DNA of 36,523 bases, taken from contig NZ_SRIO01000018.1 of the NCBI RefSeq assembly GCF_004684205.1, forward strand, positions 1 to 36,523, given 5' to 3'. Positions within the stretch are counted from its first letter, which is position 1; the number at the start of each line of letters is the position of its first letter. Below the pieces are notes generated by a model. That model searched no databases, was not told the origin of the DNA, and was given only the letters and a program-made list of their open reading frames with translations. The DNA is from Candidatus Macondimonas diazotrophica (lineage in GTDB: Bacteria; Pseudomonadota; Gammaproteobacteria; UBA5335). Made by a program: the position numbers and the translations under genes. Below, in pieces: positions 23,925-30,840 of this stretch.

Positions 23925-23940
23925 GTTAGGTTGACCTGAC
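23925..23940 (+). promoter_or_regulatory. 16-bp operator-like dyad upstream of exonuclease gene
   Basis: GTTAGGTTGACCTGAC matches the site at 1189-1204 (read on the other strand) at all outer positions, 6 bases on the left and 7 on the right. It lies just ahead of the exonuclease gene and contains TAGGTT, the same word that serves as a -10-like box at 33215. It may be a promoter element, an operator or both. Confidence 0.5.
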
Positions 23941-23996
23941 TTGGCATGATGGGCAGGAATGTATCAGGCAATATCAAAGCAAGGATCACCTATCCA

Positions 23997-24629
23997 ATGC
24001 TCGCACTCGTCTTCGACACAGAAACAACAGGCCTGGTTCATCATTCCAAGCCGGTCCTGGATGCCGCTCAGCCGAATCTTGTTCAGTTGGGCGCGATACT
24101 CGGAAATCCGGATACCGGGAAAATATACGGACGCATCGACTCCATTATCATTCCGAATCTCGACGGATATGAGTGGGACATTCCAGAGAAGGTTGCCGAC
24201 ATCCATGGGATCACGACCGCAGAAGCAAACCAGTTCGGGGTTTATCTCCCTGCCCAGCTGGAAGTGTTTCTGGATATGGTCGAGGTCGCGGATGTCGTCG
24301 TCGCCCACAATGTCGGATTCGATCTGAAAATCATCGAGATCGCATGCGCCCGGTGCCGGGAGTACGACGTCAAGTCGAAGGATAACCCTCAATTTCTGAA
24401 CCCGTGGCGAGACAAGCCTACTTTCTGCACACTCAAGGCGGCAAAAGCCGACCCGAGCATCAAGAGCACGTCCGAGCGGGGGACCAATCTCGGATCACTG
24501 CACAGGCAGCTGGTCGGTCATGAGATGGAAGGCGCTCACGAAGCATTCGCTGACACGTCTGCTCTGTGGAAAATCTTCTGCATCATGAACCAGAAACTCC
24601 AGAAGAAAGGAACCTCGGAGGCCGCATAG
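23997..24629 (+). CDS. DnaQ-like 3'-5' exonuclease (210 aa)
   Basis: DEDDh exonuclease of the DNA polymerase III epsilon type. Exo I is FDTETTGL (D7, E9), Exo II is VAHNVGFD, Exo III is the His-x4-Asp in GAHEAFADTSAL. Such enzymes trim 3' ends for proofreading or recombination; since the polymerase has its own exonuclease, this one more likely acts on recombination intermediates with the neighbouring Cas4-like nuclease. I start at ATG 23997, right before the conserved fold, with AAGGA upstream; ATG 23946 or 23949 would add 16-17 unconserved-looking residues. Ends 6 bases before the next gene. Confidence 0.88.
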   Translation: MLALVFDTETTGLVHHSKPVLDAAQPNLVQLGAILGNPDTGKIYGRIDSIIIPNLDGYEWDIPEKVADIHGITTAEANQFGVYLPAQLEVFLDMVEVADVVVAHNVGFDLKIIEIACARCREYDVKSKDNPQFLNPWRDKPTFCTLKAAKADPSIKSTSERGTNLGSLHRQLVGHEMEGAHEAFADTSALWKIFCIMNQKLQKKGTSEAA

Positions 24630-24635
24630 GCTGGT

Positions 24636-25724
24636 ATGTCCCAATTCGAATTTTCGGTCTTCGCGGAAGACTTTGTCACCAAGAACCAGAAACAATGGGG
24701 CCATGACCGCTCCAAGACGCTCGGTTCTTCCGAGGCCTTCGCCTGCATCCGCAAGGCGTGGTATGCCAAGAACGGAACGCCGCCGGATGAGGACTACCAG
24801 GATTCATGGGGCGCCATGGAGCGTGGTAACGTCATGGAGGATCATTGGTTCGTCCCAGTGATGCGGCATGGCATCAAAACCTTCTTTCCGGATGCCAAAT
24901 TCTACGGCGCCGGCGCGCATCAGACGACACTGATTTCAGGCCTCCTGTCCACAACACCTGATGGCTTCGTCGTCGGCGTTCCGCGTGATTGCCTCGCCCA
25001 CAAAGGCATCCCCGATATCGGACAGGACCCGGCTCTTCCGGAGGGATTCGGCTCCCTGCTCACGGAAGCCAAGACCATCGATCCGCGTGTCAATCTCCAG
25101 GAGGAGAAGACTGTTCACCACGGCCAGACCCAGGTCCAGATGGGGATTGTCCGAGACGAGACTCCGTTCACGCCGAACTATGCCGTCATCATCTACACCG
25201 ATGCAAGCTGGTATGACGTCAACACCCAGTTCGAGATCAAGTTCGATCCTCATCTCTACGAAGACGCCAAGAAAAGGGCCGAGCAGGTGATGACCTGTAC
25301 TGATCCCATGGAACTTTTGCCTGAAGGTCGGATTACAGGCGACTGCCGGTACTGTCCTTTTCAGGACACCTGTTACGAGCAGGCCAAGGGGCGCGCCCCG
25401 AAAGAGGACAACTCCGACGGATTGACGGAAGAGGAACGCGAGGAAGTTCATGCCCTTGCGAGAGAAGAGCGTCAGCTGAAGTCGGCTGTGAAAGACGCCG
25501 AGGGCCTGCATAAGGACGCCATCGAGCGCCTCAAGGCAGCGATGGAATCCCTCCAGACCAAGCGCGTAAATTTCGAGGACGGAGGAAAGGTCTCCTACTC
25601 ATTCGTCTCCGGCAGGAAATCCCTGTCGAAAAACAAGATGATTGAAGCCGGACTCGACCCTTCTGACTTCGAGGAAGAAGGCAAAGGCTATTCCAAGATC
25701 ACTGTGACGGAGCCGAAAGGATAG
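24636..25724 (+). CDS. Cas4/RecB-like PD-(D/E)XK nuclease with Fe-S cluster (362 aa)
   Basis: Exonuclease of the RecB/Cas4/AddB-like group that processes DNA ends for recombination. Catalytic residues: H70 (MEDHWF), D109 (STTPDGF), and E144-x-K146 (LLTEAKTI), with a QVQMGI motif (about 166-171). Four cysteines, C37 plus C237, C240 and C246 (GDCRYCPFQDTC), match the cluster-binding set of Cas4-like enzymes. The last 100 residues form a charged helix and a small strand-rich tail. No CRISPR array or Cas1 gene is nearby, so a phage recombination role is more likely. Confidence 0.85.
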   Translation: MSQFEFSVFAEDFVTKNQKQWGHDRSKTLGSSEAFACIRKAWYAKNGTPPDEDYQDSWGAMERGNVMEDHWFVPVMRHGIKTFFPDAKFYGAGAHQTTLISGLLSTTPDGFVVGVPRDCLAHKGIPDIGQDPALPEGFGSLLTEAKTIDPRVNLQEEKTVHHGQTQVQMGIVRDETPFTPNYAVIIYTDASWYDVNTQFEIKFDPHLYEDAKKRAEQVMTCTDPMELLPEGRITGDCRYCPFQDTCYEQAKGRAPKEDNSDGLTEEEREEVHALAREERQLKSAVKDAEGLHKDAIERLKAAMESLQTKRVNFEDGGKVSYSFVSGRKSLSKNKMIEAGLDPSDFEEEGKGYSKITVTEPKG

Positions 25725-25734
25725 CTCCACAGCG

Positions 25735-25821
25735 ATGGCGACTCCAACGGAGCGCGTACCACCGGGCATGCGCCCAACTCACCCACAAACATGGAGAGAA
25801 CCTGTGAAATGGGACAATTGA
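25735..25821 (+). CDS. Possible 28-residue small ORF
   Basis: A small frame (ATG at 25735, TGA at 25819-25821) lies in the gap between the nuclease and the next gene and overlaps that gene's start by 13 bases. The product is proline-rich (PTERVPPGMRPTHPQTW). AAAGGA lies about 14 bases upstream, too far for a good site. It may be a leader peptide coupling translation to the downstream gene, or chance. Confidence 0.2.
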   Translation: MATPTERVPPGMRPTHPQTWREPVKWDN

Positions 25822-26639
25822 CCACCACCAACCAAGGCGGCGCCCTGGCGCACCTTGATCTTGAGACCGTCGAAGACGTCTTCGGAGGCCTTTCCCAAGG
25901 CGTCGGAGACGGCGGGAATTACGGTAAGTTCAACGGCAATACCGGCGACTACACATGGGGGCAGACCGACGATCTGATCGAGCACGGCTCGCAGGTTCTC
26001 GTCGACTACTCGACGGCATTCCTCGGCTGGCTTTGCTGGATGGACGGCAAGGTCGAAGACCGGGAGACCGTGAATGTCTTCGACGGGAAACCCCCGCTTG
26101 AAAAAGACCTTCCAGATCACGGTCCGTACAACAGTTCCGACGACGGCTGGGGCCCGACCTGCGGTTTCAAGCTGTTCCTCGAAGACGGCACCGAAATCAC
26201 CCTGAATCTGAATTCGCGCTCCGGTGACATCGCATTCCGGCGTCTTCTCGGCGACATTGGCAAAGGCGCACGCAAGAATCCCGGCAAGCTGCCTGTGGTT
26301 GAGATCGGCGCGGCGGCTTTCGAGAACAAGAAGTCTCGCGGCAAGAAATACGCCCCGACCTTCGAGATCGTCGCATGGGAAACGCCGGACGAATATCTCG
26401 GCACATCTCGTGGAGAAAATCCCGACGACTACGAGAATGACGAGCAGTCCGGCGATGACGGTGATGGCGGCATCCCGACCAATGAAGATGCCAAAACTGC
26501 GACTGCTCGGAAAGCTTCTGCGGCCAAGGAGGACACACCTCCTCCGGCAACGCGTCGTCGTCGCGAAGAACCTTCCGCCGAAAGGGAAGAAGAAGGACCG
26601 ACCGACGAAAAACCGAAACGTCGTCGGCGCAAGGTGTAG
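25809..26639 (+). CDS. Hypothetical protein with charged low-complexity tail (276 aa)
   Basis: Residues 1-190 are a globular, aspartate/glycine- and Trp-rich part (VLVDYSTAFLGWLCWMDGK; GFKLFLEDGTEITLNLNS). The last 75 residues alternate acidic and Lys/Arg-rich stretches, ending PKRRRRKV. Between a Cas4-like nuclease and a helicase, and closed by a terminator, it is a candidate single-strand-binding or annealing accessory protein, but no known fold is visible. The ATG at 25809 follows GGAGAG; an ATG at 25791 in the same frame has no ribosome site. Confidence 0.65.
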   Translation: MGQLTTTNQGGALAHLDLETVEDVFGGLSQGVGDGGNYGKFNGNTGDYTWGQTDDLIEHGSQVLVDYSTAFLGWLCWMDGKVEDRETVNVFDGKPPLEKDLPDHGPYNSSDDGWGPTCGFKLFLEDGTEITLNLNSRSGDIAFRRLLGDIGKGARKNPGKLPVVEIGAAAFENKKSRGKKYAPTFEIVAWETPDEYLGTSRGENPDDYENDEQSGDDGDGGIPTNEDAKTATARKASAAKEDTPPPATRRRREEPSAEREEEGPTDEKPKRRRRKV

Positions 26640-26657
26640 CGCTTAGCCAGCGCTCGC

Positions 26658-26700
26658 AGGGGGAGGCCGACCCGGCCTCGCAGGCCTCCCCCTACTTTTC
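26658..26700 (+). terminator. Rho-independent terminator
   Basis: Stem AGGGGGAGGCC (26658-26668) and GGCCTCCCCCT (26683-26693), 14-base loop, followed by ACTTTTC. It closes the exonuclease/nuclease unit 23997-26639. A separate short dyad AGCGCT-tagcc-AGCGCT lies directly before it (26638-26654). Confidence 0.8.
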
Positions 26701-26718
26701 ACAGGTCAGGAGTAAGAC

Positions 26719-27504
26719 ATGTTCGGTCGAGAAGACGCATACGCAATGTTCCGTGGACAGTACGGTCGAGACCCGAGTTCACCTGCCGAGCTTGTTTCAT
26801 TCGGTAGAGGCGTCCTTAAAGCCGATCTTGAAAGGATTGGCCTGACGAGCGACCAGGCGCATGTGGTGACCGACAGGCTCGCTCGTTTTGTCCTCACGCG
26901 CGAGACCGAGAAGGCGATGATGGTCGGAACCGAGTTTTGCAACATCATCGAGAACAACACGGATATCCCTGCTGCCAAGATGTACGACGCACTGGCCGGA
27001 TATATGCGCCTGTGCTGGAAAGCCTATCCTCCTACGCGAAACCTGGAATTCAGTGAAGCTGACACGTCCGTTCCGGACGAAATCACTGTCTGCGCGGTGC
27101 AGGCGAAACTCGCTGGCCGGGTCATGATCCGCGACTTTGTCTCAAGCGGCGCCGGGAGCGTATTCTCCGTGGTTGGTCCATCAGGCGAAGTCTTGTCCTG
27201 CGTCGATGAACTTGAACCGGGTCATGCTGTTATCCTGTGTGACTATCAGGATGACGGCGAGATCATCGAGAACGACATCGGGGTCGGGTTCGTCGTCAAA
27301 TTTGTCCGGGACGCAAGAGGGACCGCGCATCTCTTTGATTATCTCGGAGACAATTACCTTCTCGGCACGCCGACCATGTTCCCGACAGAAGACGACACAG
27401 AGACTGTCATGCGGGAATCCGGAATCCTTGACGCGGCAGCCTATCTCCCTGAAGTCCTGGATGAAGTCTACGTCGAAGGCATCACCATTCTGAGAGTGGC
27501 CTGA
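26719..27504 (+). CDS. Hypothetical protein (261 aa)
   Basis: Unrecognised soluble acidic protein. The first 110 residues are helical and include PSSPAELVSFGRGVLKADLER, the rest is strand-rich. AGGAG precedes the ATG. It ends 2 bases before the helicase gene, so it is co-transcribed with it. Confidence 0.65.
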   Translation: MFGREDAYAMFRGQYGRDPSSPAELVSFGRGVLKADLERIGLTSDQAHVVTDRLARFVLTRETEKAMMVGTEFCNIIENNTDIPAAKMYDALAGYMRLCWKAYPPTRNLEFSEADTSVPDEITVCAVQAKLAGRVMIRDFVSSGAGSVFSVVGPSGEVLSCVDELEPGHAVILCDYQDDGEIIENDIGVGFVVKFVRDARGTAHLFDYLGDNYLLGTPTMFPTEDDTETVMRESGILDAAAYLPEVLDEVYVEGITILRVA

Positions 27505-27506
27505 CA

Positions 27507-28814
27507 ATGGTGGAACTGTCTCAGAAACAGGGGGAGGCCGTTAAGTCCGTGAAGGACTGGTTTGCTAATGATTCCGGCTACAAGAAAGCATTCCGTGGAG
27601 CCGGACTGGCGGGGGTCGGCAAGAGCGAAATTCTTCCTTTTATCCTGAATGATTTGGGACTCCACAAGAAAGGTGAAGTCCTCGCCATGGCGCCTACCGG
27701 AAAAGCCGCCAAGATCATGTCTGACAAGTTCAGCAAGCAAGGTCTTCACCTTCAGGCGAACACGGTTCACTCGACGATCTATTCTCCGAACGCCACGGCT
27801 CTCGATCTCATCCAGGAGCAGATGGAGAAGACGGAAAAAGAACGCGAACGCGCAGCTGCTGCAGCCGACCGCGAGCAGGTCACCATCCTCGAACGTCGCC
27901 TGAAAGTGCTTGGACGCGATTTCGACAGGCAGGTTCAGAAAGGCGACAGTCCGACCTTTTCGCTTCGGGCCGTGAACGAGAAGATGGAGAAGGCCAAGCT
28001 CATCATCCTTGACGAGGCCTCTATGCTGAACGAGGAGATGGCTGCCGATATCCTCTCTTTCGGCGTGCCTGTGTATGCAACAGGCGATCCGGGACAGCTC
28101 CCTCCAGTGGAAGGCGACCAATGGTTCCGGGAAGACAATGCTGATTTCTTCCTGACAGAGATACACCGCCAGGCAGCGGACAATCCGATCCTGAAGCTCG
28201 CTCACGATGCCCGGAACGGGGTGATGCCGAAGATGGGTGACTACGGGCAGGGCGTCAGAGTCATGGAACGTCGCAAGGATGATGTCACCTACAATCTCGA
28301 CAAGGACGCTACGATCATCGTCGGGACCAATGCCAAGCGGTACGCGATCACGCGCAAACTTCGAGGACTCATGGGCCTGGAACCCATGGAAGGACCTTTC
28401 GAAGGGGAGCCCTTAATGATTACGCGAAACTCTCGGAAGACCCCCGGCTTGGTTAACGGCATGGAAGTTATAAGTGCAATTGATCACGGAGCGATGCATG
28501 AGGGACATCCAGAATTCATGCTTGCACTTATAGTCGATGGAAAAGCTAAGAACGTGGTGTGTGTTCAATCCATTTTTGAGCAACACTGGCTTGGAAAGGG
28601 AAAATACACATGCGGTAAAAACGATCTTTATAGGGCATTACGAGAGAATGAATATGTCGATTTCGGTCATGCCATAACCGCGCATAAGTCTCAAGGCAGT
28701 CAGTACGAAGAAGTTGTGATTCATGATGAGTCTTCAGTGTTCGGAGACGAGCGCTTTCGCTGGATGTACACCAGTTTAACTCGTGCAACCGATAGATTGA
28801 CTGTGATCCTATGA
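27507..28814 (+). CDS. SF1 helicase, RecD/Dda-like (435 aa)
   Basis: ATP-dependent 5'-3' DNA helicase of superfamily 1B. Walker A GLAGVGKS (33-40), Walker B LIILDEASML, motif III GDPGQLPPVEGD, arginine-containing LTEIHRQAADNP, and C-terminal AITAHKSQGSQYEEV with YTSLTRATDRL, the usual motifs V and VI. T4 Dda and RecD2 share this layout and length. The last 130 codons (from about 28415) use clearly more A/T-ending codons than the first 300, and the HNH gene follows at once. The stop overlaps that gene's ATG (ATGA). Confidence 0.92.
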   Translation: MVELSQKQGEAVKSVKDWFANDSGYKKAFRGAGLAGVGKSEILPFILNDLGLHKKGEVLAMAPTGKAAKIMSDKFSKQGLHLQANTVHSTIYSPNATALDLIQEQMEKTEKERERAAAAADREQVTILERRLKVLGRDFDRQVQKGDSPTFSLRAVNEKMEKAKLIILDEASMLNEEMAADILSFGVPVYATGDPGQLPPVEGDQWFREDNADFFLTEIHRQAADNPILKLAHDARNGVMPKMGDYGQGVRVMERRKDDVTYNLDKDATIIVGTNAKRYAITRKLRGLMGLEPMEGPFEGEPLMITRNSRKTPGLVNGMEVISAIDHGAMHEGHPEFMLALIVDGKAKNVVCVQSIFEQHWLGKGKYTCGKNDLYRALRENEYVDFGHAITAHKSQGSQYEEVVIHDESSVFGDERFRWMYTSLTRATDRLTVIL

Positions 28815-29323
28815 TGGAGGAATGGAGAAGTATTGCAGAATTTGAGGGATCATATGAAGTATCTAACCTCGGACGAGTCAGAAGAATAAGATTAGTGAGA
28901 GGTGCGCCAAAAGTTCCATTTATTCTTTCTACGTGGACCTCTAATTCCGGGTATGTCCAAGTCAAATTGAAAAATAATGGAAGATCATCTAATAAGTACA
29001 TTCACAGATTAGTTGCATACCATTTTTTGGATAAGAAATCTGACTTAACAGAAGTGAACCATTTGGACGGAAACAAGACGAACAACAAGGTAGACAATCT
29101 TGAGTGGGTTTCTAAGAGTCAAAATCAATTACACAAAAATAGGGTCTTGCGATTAAATCAATACAAGGTTCACGTCTTTTTGTCTCCGGAAGGTGTTCGT
29201 CACGAAACTACCAATTTATCCGAATTCAGCGAGAAGCACGGACTTAATAGGCAGAGCATGGGACGAGTGTCATCAGGAAGAGAAATCACCACAAAGGATG
29301 GCGACGAGCCTCCTAAACACTAA
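28811..29323 (+). CDS. HNH homing endonuclease with NUMOD4 domain (170 aa)
   Basis: N-terminal NUMOD4-type module EEWRSIAEFEGSYEVSNLGR, then an HNH nuclease core: IHRLVAYHFL, EVNHLDGNKTNNKVDNLEW and SKSQNQLHK, the order typical of phage H-N-H endonucleases. A C-terminal segment (LSEFSEKHGLNRQSMGRV) resembles a NUMOD1 helix-turn-helix for target binding. Markedly AT-rich, like the end of the helicase before it. It is free-standing, not inside an intron or intein. Confidence 0.88.
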   Translation: MMEEWRSIAEFEGSYEVSNLGRVRRIRLVRGAPKVPFILSTWTSNSGYVQVKLKNNGRSSNKYIHRLVAYHFLDKKSDLTEVNHLDGNKTNNKVDNLEWVSKSQNQLHKNRVLRLNQYKVHVFLSPEGVRHETTNLSEFSEKHGLNRQSMGRVSSGREITTKDGDEPPKH

Positions 29324-29339
29324 ACTCTAGAAGGAAAGG

Positions 29340-30131
29340 ATGACATACAAGAAACATGACTGCCTTATAGGCTTCACTGGCTTCAAGGGGTCCGGAAAGG
29401 ATACAGCGGCCAAGGTCCTCATCGAAGAAGAGGGGTTCGAGAAAGTCGCCTTCGCCGGAGGACTGAAGCATATGCTTCGTTCCGCCATGCTCGAAATGGG
29501 TCTGGCTCCAGAGTATATCGAGGAATGTATCGAGGGAGGGTACAAGGAACTCCTTTGCGCTTATCTGACGCCTCAGAGACTCTGTGAATACAGAATCCTC
29601 CACGCAATGGTCCGAAGCCTGATCGAGTACCAGGGCGGCTCATTTAAACCGGATGTCTTCGGTGAGACGTGGCAAGGATATTGGGAATCCAGCGAACTTC
29701 TGGCCGGCAAGACATACGAAGACGCTTGGGTTTCCCTCTTCGATGTCATGGAGGCGCTCGGCACATGGCAGGAAGCCCAGACTCCCCGGCATGTCATGCA
29801 ACAGCTCGGAACCGAGTGGGGTCGAGACAGGATCGCACCGGATTTCTGGATCAACGTGACCAACCGAAGAGTCGACCTGTTCGACCGCGTGGTCATTACA
29901 GACTGTCGGTTTCCGAACGAAGCCGATTATATCCGCAAGAAGAAGGGCCGTCTCGTCCGGGTTACCCGTGTAAGTAAGGTCCCTGATCTGCGCCACTCTT
30001 CCGAGAATCAGATCATGGAGCTTCCTGTCGACGAGGAGATCGACAACAATTCGTCTGTGGAAGCTCTGAGGGCTATGGTCCTGTCCCGGTTCTCCGATTT
30101 CCAGTCCTCTAAGCGCATGGGGATGGTGTGA
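29340..30131 (+). CDS. Deoxynucleoside monophosphate kinase-like protein (263 aa)
   Basis: Phosphorylates dNMPs to dNDPs using ATP. The P-loop is GFKGSGKDT (14-22); the middle carries TPRHVMQQLGTEWGRD and then VVITDCRFPNEADYI, matching phage dNMP kinases of the T4 gp1/T5 style. Somewhat long for the family (about 240). A strong AAGGAAAGG site precedes the ATG. Fits the nucleotide-supply cluster with MazG-like, ThyX and RNR genes downstream. Confidence 0.85.
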   Translation: MTYKKHDCLIGFTGFKGSGKDTAAKVLIEEEGFEKVAFAGGLKHMLRSAMLEMGLAPEYIEECIEGGYKELLCAYLTPQRLCEYRILHAMVRSLIEYQGGSFKPDVFGETWQGYWESSELLAGKTYEDAWVSLFDVMEALGTWQEAQTPRHVMQQLGTEWGRDRIAPDFWINVTNRRVDLFDRVVITDCRFPNEADYIRKKKGRLVRVTRVSKVPDLRHSSENQIMELPVDEEIDNNSSVEALRAMVLSRFSDFQSSKRMGMV

Positions 30132-30442
30132 TGGGTCGACAGTATGTCCCGTCGCTGATCGGCGGACCCAAGATCGTCGAGGAAACCAGTGAACTGTGTC
30201 AGGCTCTCATGAAAGCGGCCTACCGGACCCCGAACGCGCCGACCAAGGTTCTCATGAGGAATATCGAGGACGAGATTGCGGATTCTTATGCGGCTCTCGA
30301 CACATTCTGCGCCATTTACGGGAATCCCAAAATGGTAGACGGAATCGATGTGAATCGTCTTCAACTCCGTCGAAGGAAGAAGTTCAGAAAGAACATCGAG
30401 CGCCACGCCGAAGAAGACCTTAATGGCCTGATCGATGGATGA
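30131..30442 (+). CDS. Small MazG-like NTP pyrophosphohydrolase (103 aa)
   Basis: Single all-alpha pyrophosphohydrolase domain: E-E-x-x-E-L at about 17-22 (VEETSELCQALMKAAYR) and EDEIADSYAALD (about 45-56) give the E-x-x-E and E-x-x-D metal sites. Such enzymes remove harmful or excess NTPs. It starts with ATG overlapping the kinase stop (TGATG); a GTG at 30128 is also possible. It is the second MazG-like protein in the window. Confidence 0.72.
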   Translation: MGRQYVPSLIGGPKIVEETSELCQALMKAAYRTPNAPTKVLMRNIEDEIADSYAALDTFCAIYGNPKMVDGIDVNRLQLRRRKKFRKNIERHAEEDLNGLIDG

Positions 30443-30746
30443 TCTTGTCTGGGAACCAGAAGGACCTTGTCCCGATCCGTCTTGCACCGGGACGATAGAG
30501 ATCGATAACTCAGGTTGCTGCTGCCACTTAAACCCACCATGCGGCTGGTGCGAAAGAAGCGAAGGGGCTTACTGCACAGAGTGCCTCGAACACCCTGAAA
30601 CGACCATCAAAAACCTAACCGAAGAGAACGAAAGGAATGAAACACAGGACGACAGTTGTGTACACAGATGGGGAGGTCGGGACCCATTTATCCAATCAGC
30701 GCCCAAGCATCAAAACAATCGGGGATGGTCACTTCCTGATGATTGA
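30435..30746 (+). CDS. Cysteine-rich zinc-ribbon-like protein (103 aa)
   Basis: Cysteines cluster in CPDPSC, GCCCHLNPPCGWC and YCTEC (about 12-52), enough for two zinc sites, as in small phage zinc-finger proteins. After residue 67 the sequence is low-complexity and overlaps the next gene by 110 bases, so the true functional end may be earlier. Starts inside the upstream gene's last codons. Confidence 0.5.
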   Translation: MDDLVWEPEGPCPDPSCTGTIEIDNSGCCCHLNPPCGWCERSEGAYCTECLEHPETTIKNLTEENERNETQDDSCVHRWGGRDPFIQSAPKHQNNRGWSLPDD

Positions 30747-30840
30747 ACTGAAGGACGAGCCTGGCCACGAGCCCGTCGAGATGTTGTTTCTCTCTTCCCA
30801 CAACATCTTCAGTGTCGGCGTTAAAGAGGTCTCGGAATGA
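30637..30840 (+). CDS. Hypothetical protein (67 aa)
   Basis: Small unrecognised beta-rich protein with a strong AAAGGA ribosome site. It starts within the cysteine-rich gene and its TGA overlaps the ATG of thyX (ATGA), so it is probably translated and coupled to it. Confidence 0.55.
   Translation: MKHRTTVVYTDGEVGTHLSNQRPSIKTIGDGHFLMIELKDEPGHEPVEMLFLSSHNIFSVGVKEVSE

Noticed and set aside
24636-25724. Cas4-like nuclease as part of a CRISPR system
   Set aside because: No repeat-spacer array, Cas1, Cas2 or effector gene is visible, and phages often carry Cas4/RecB-like recombination nucleases next to DnaQ-like exonucleases and helicases.
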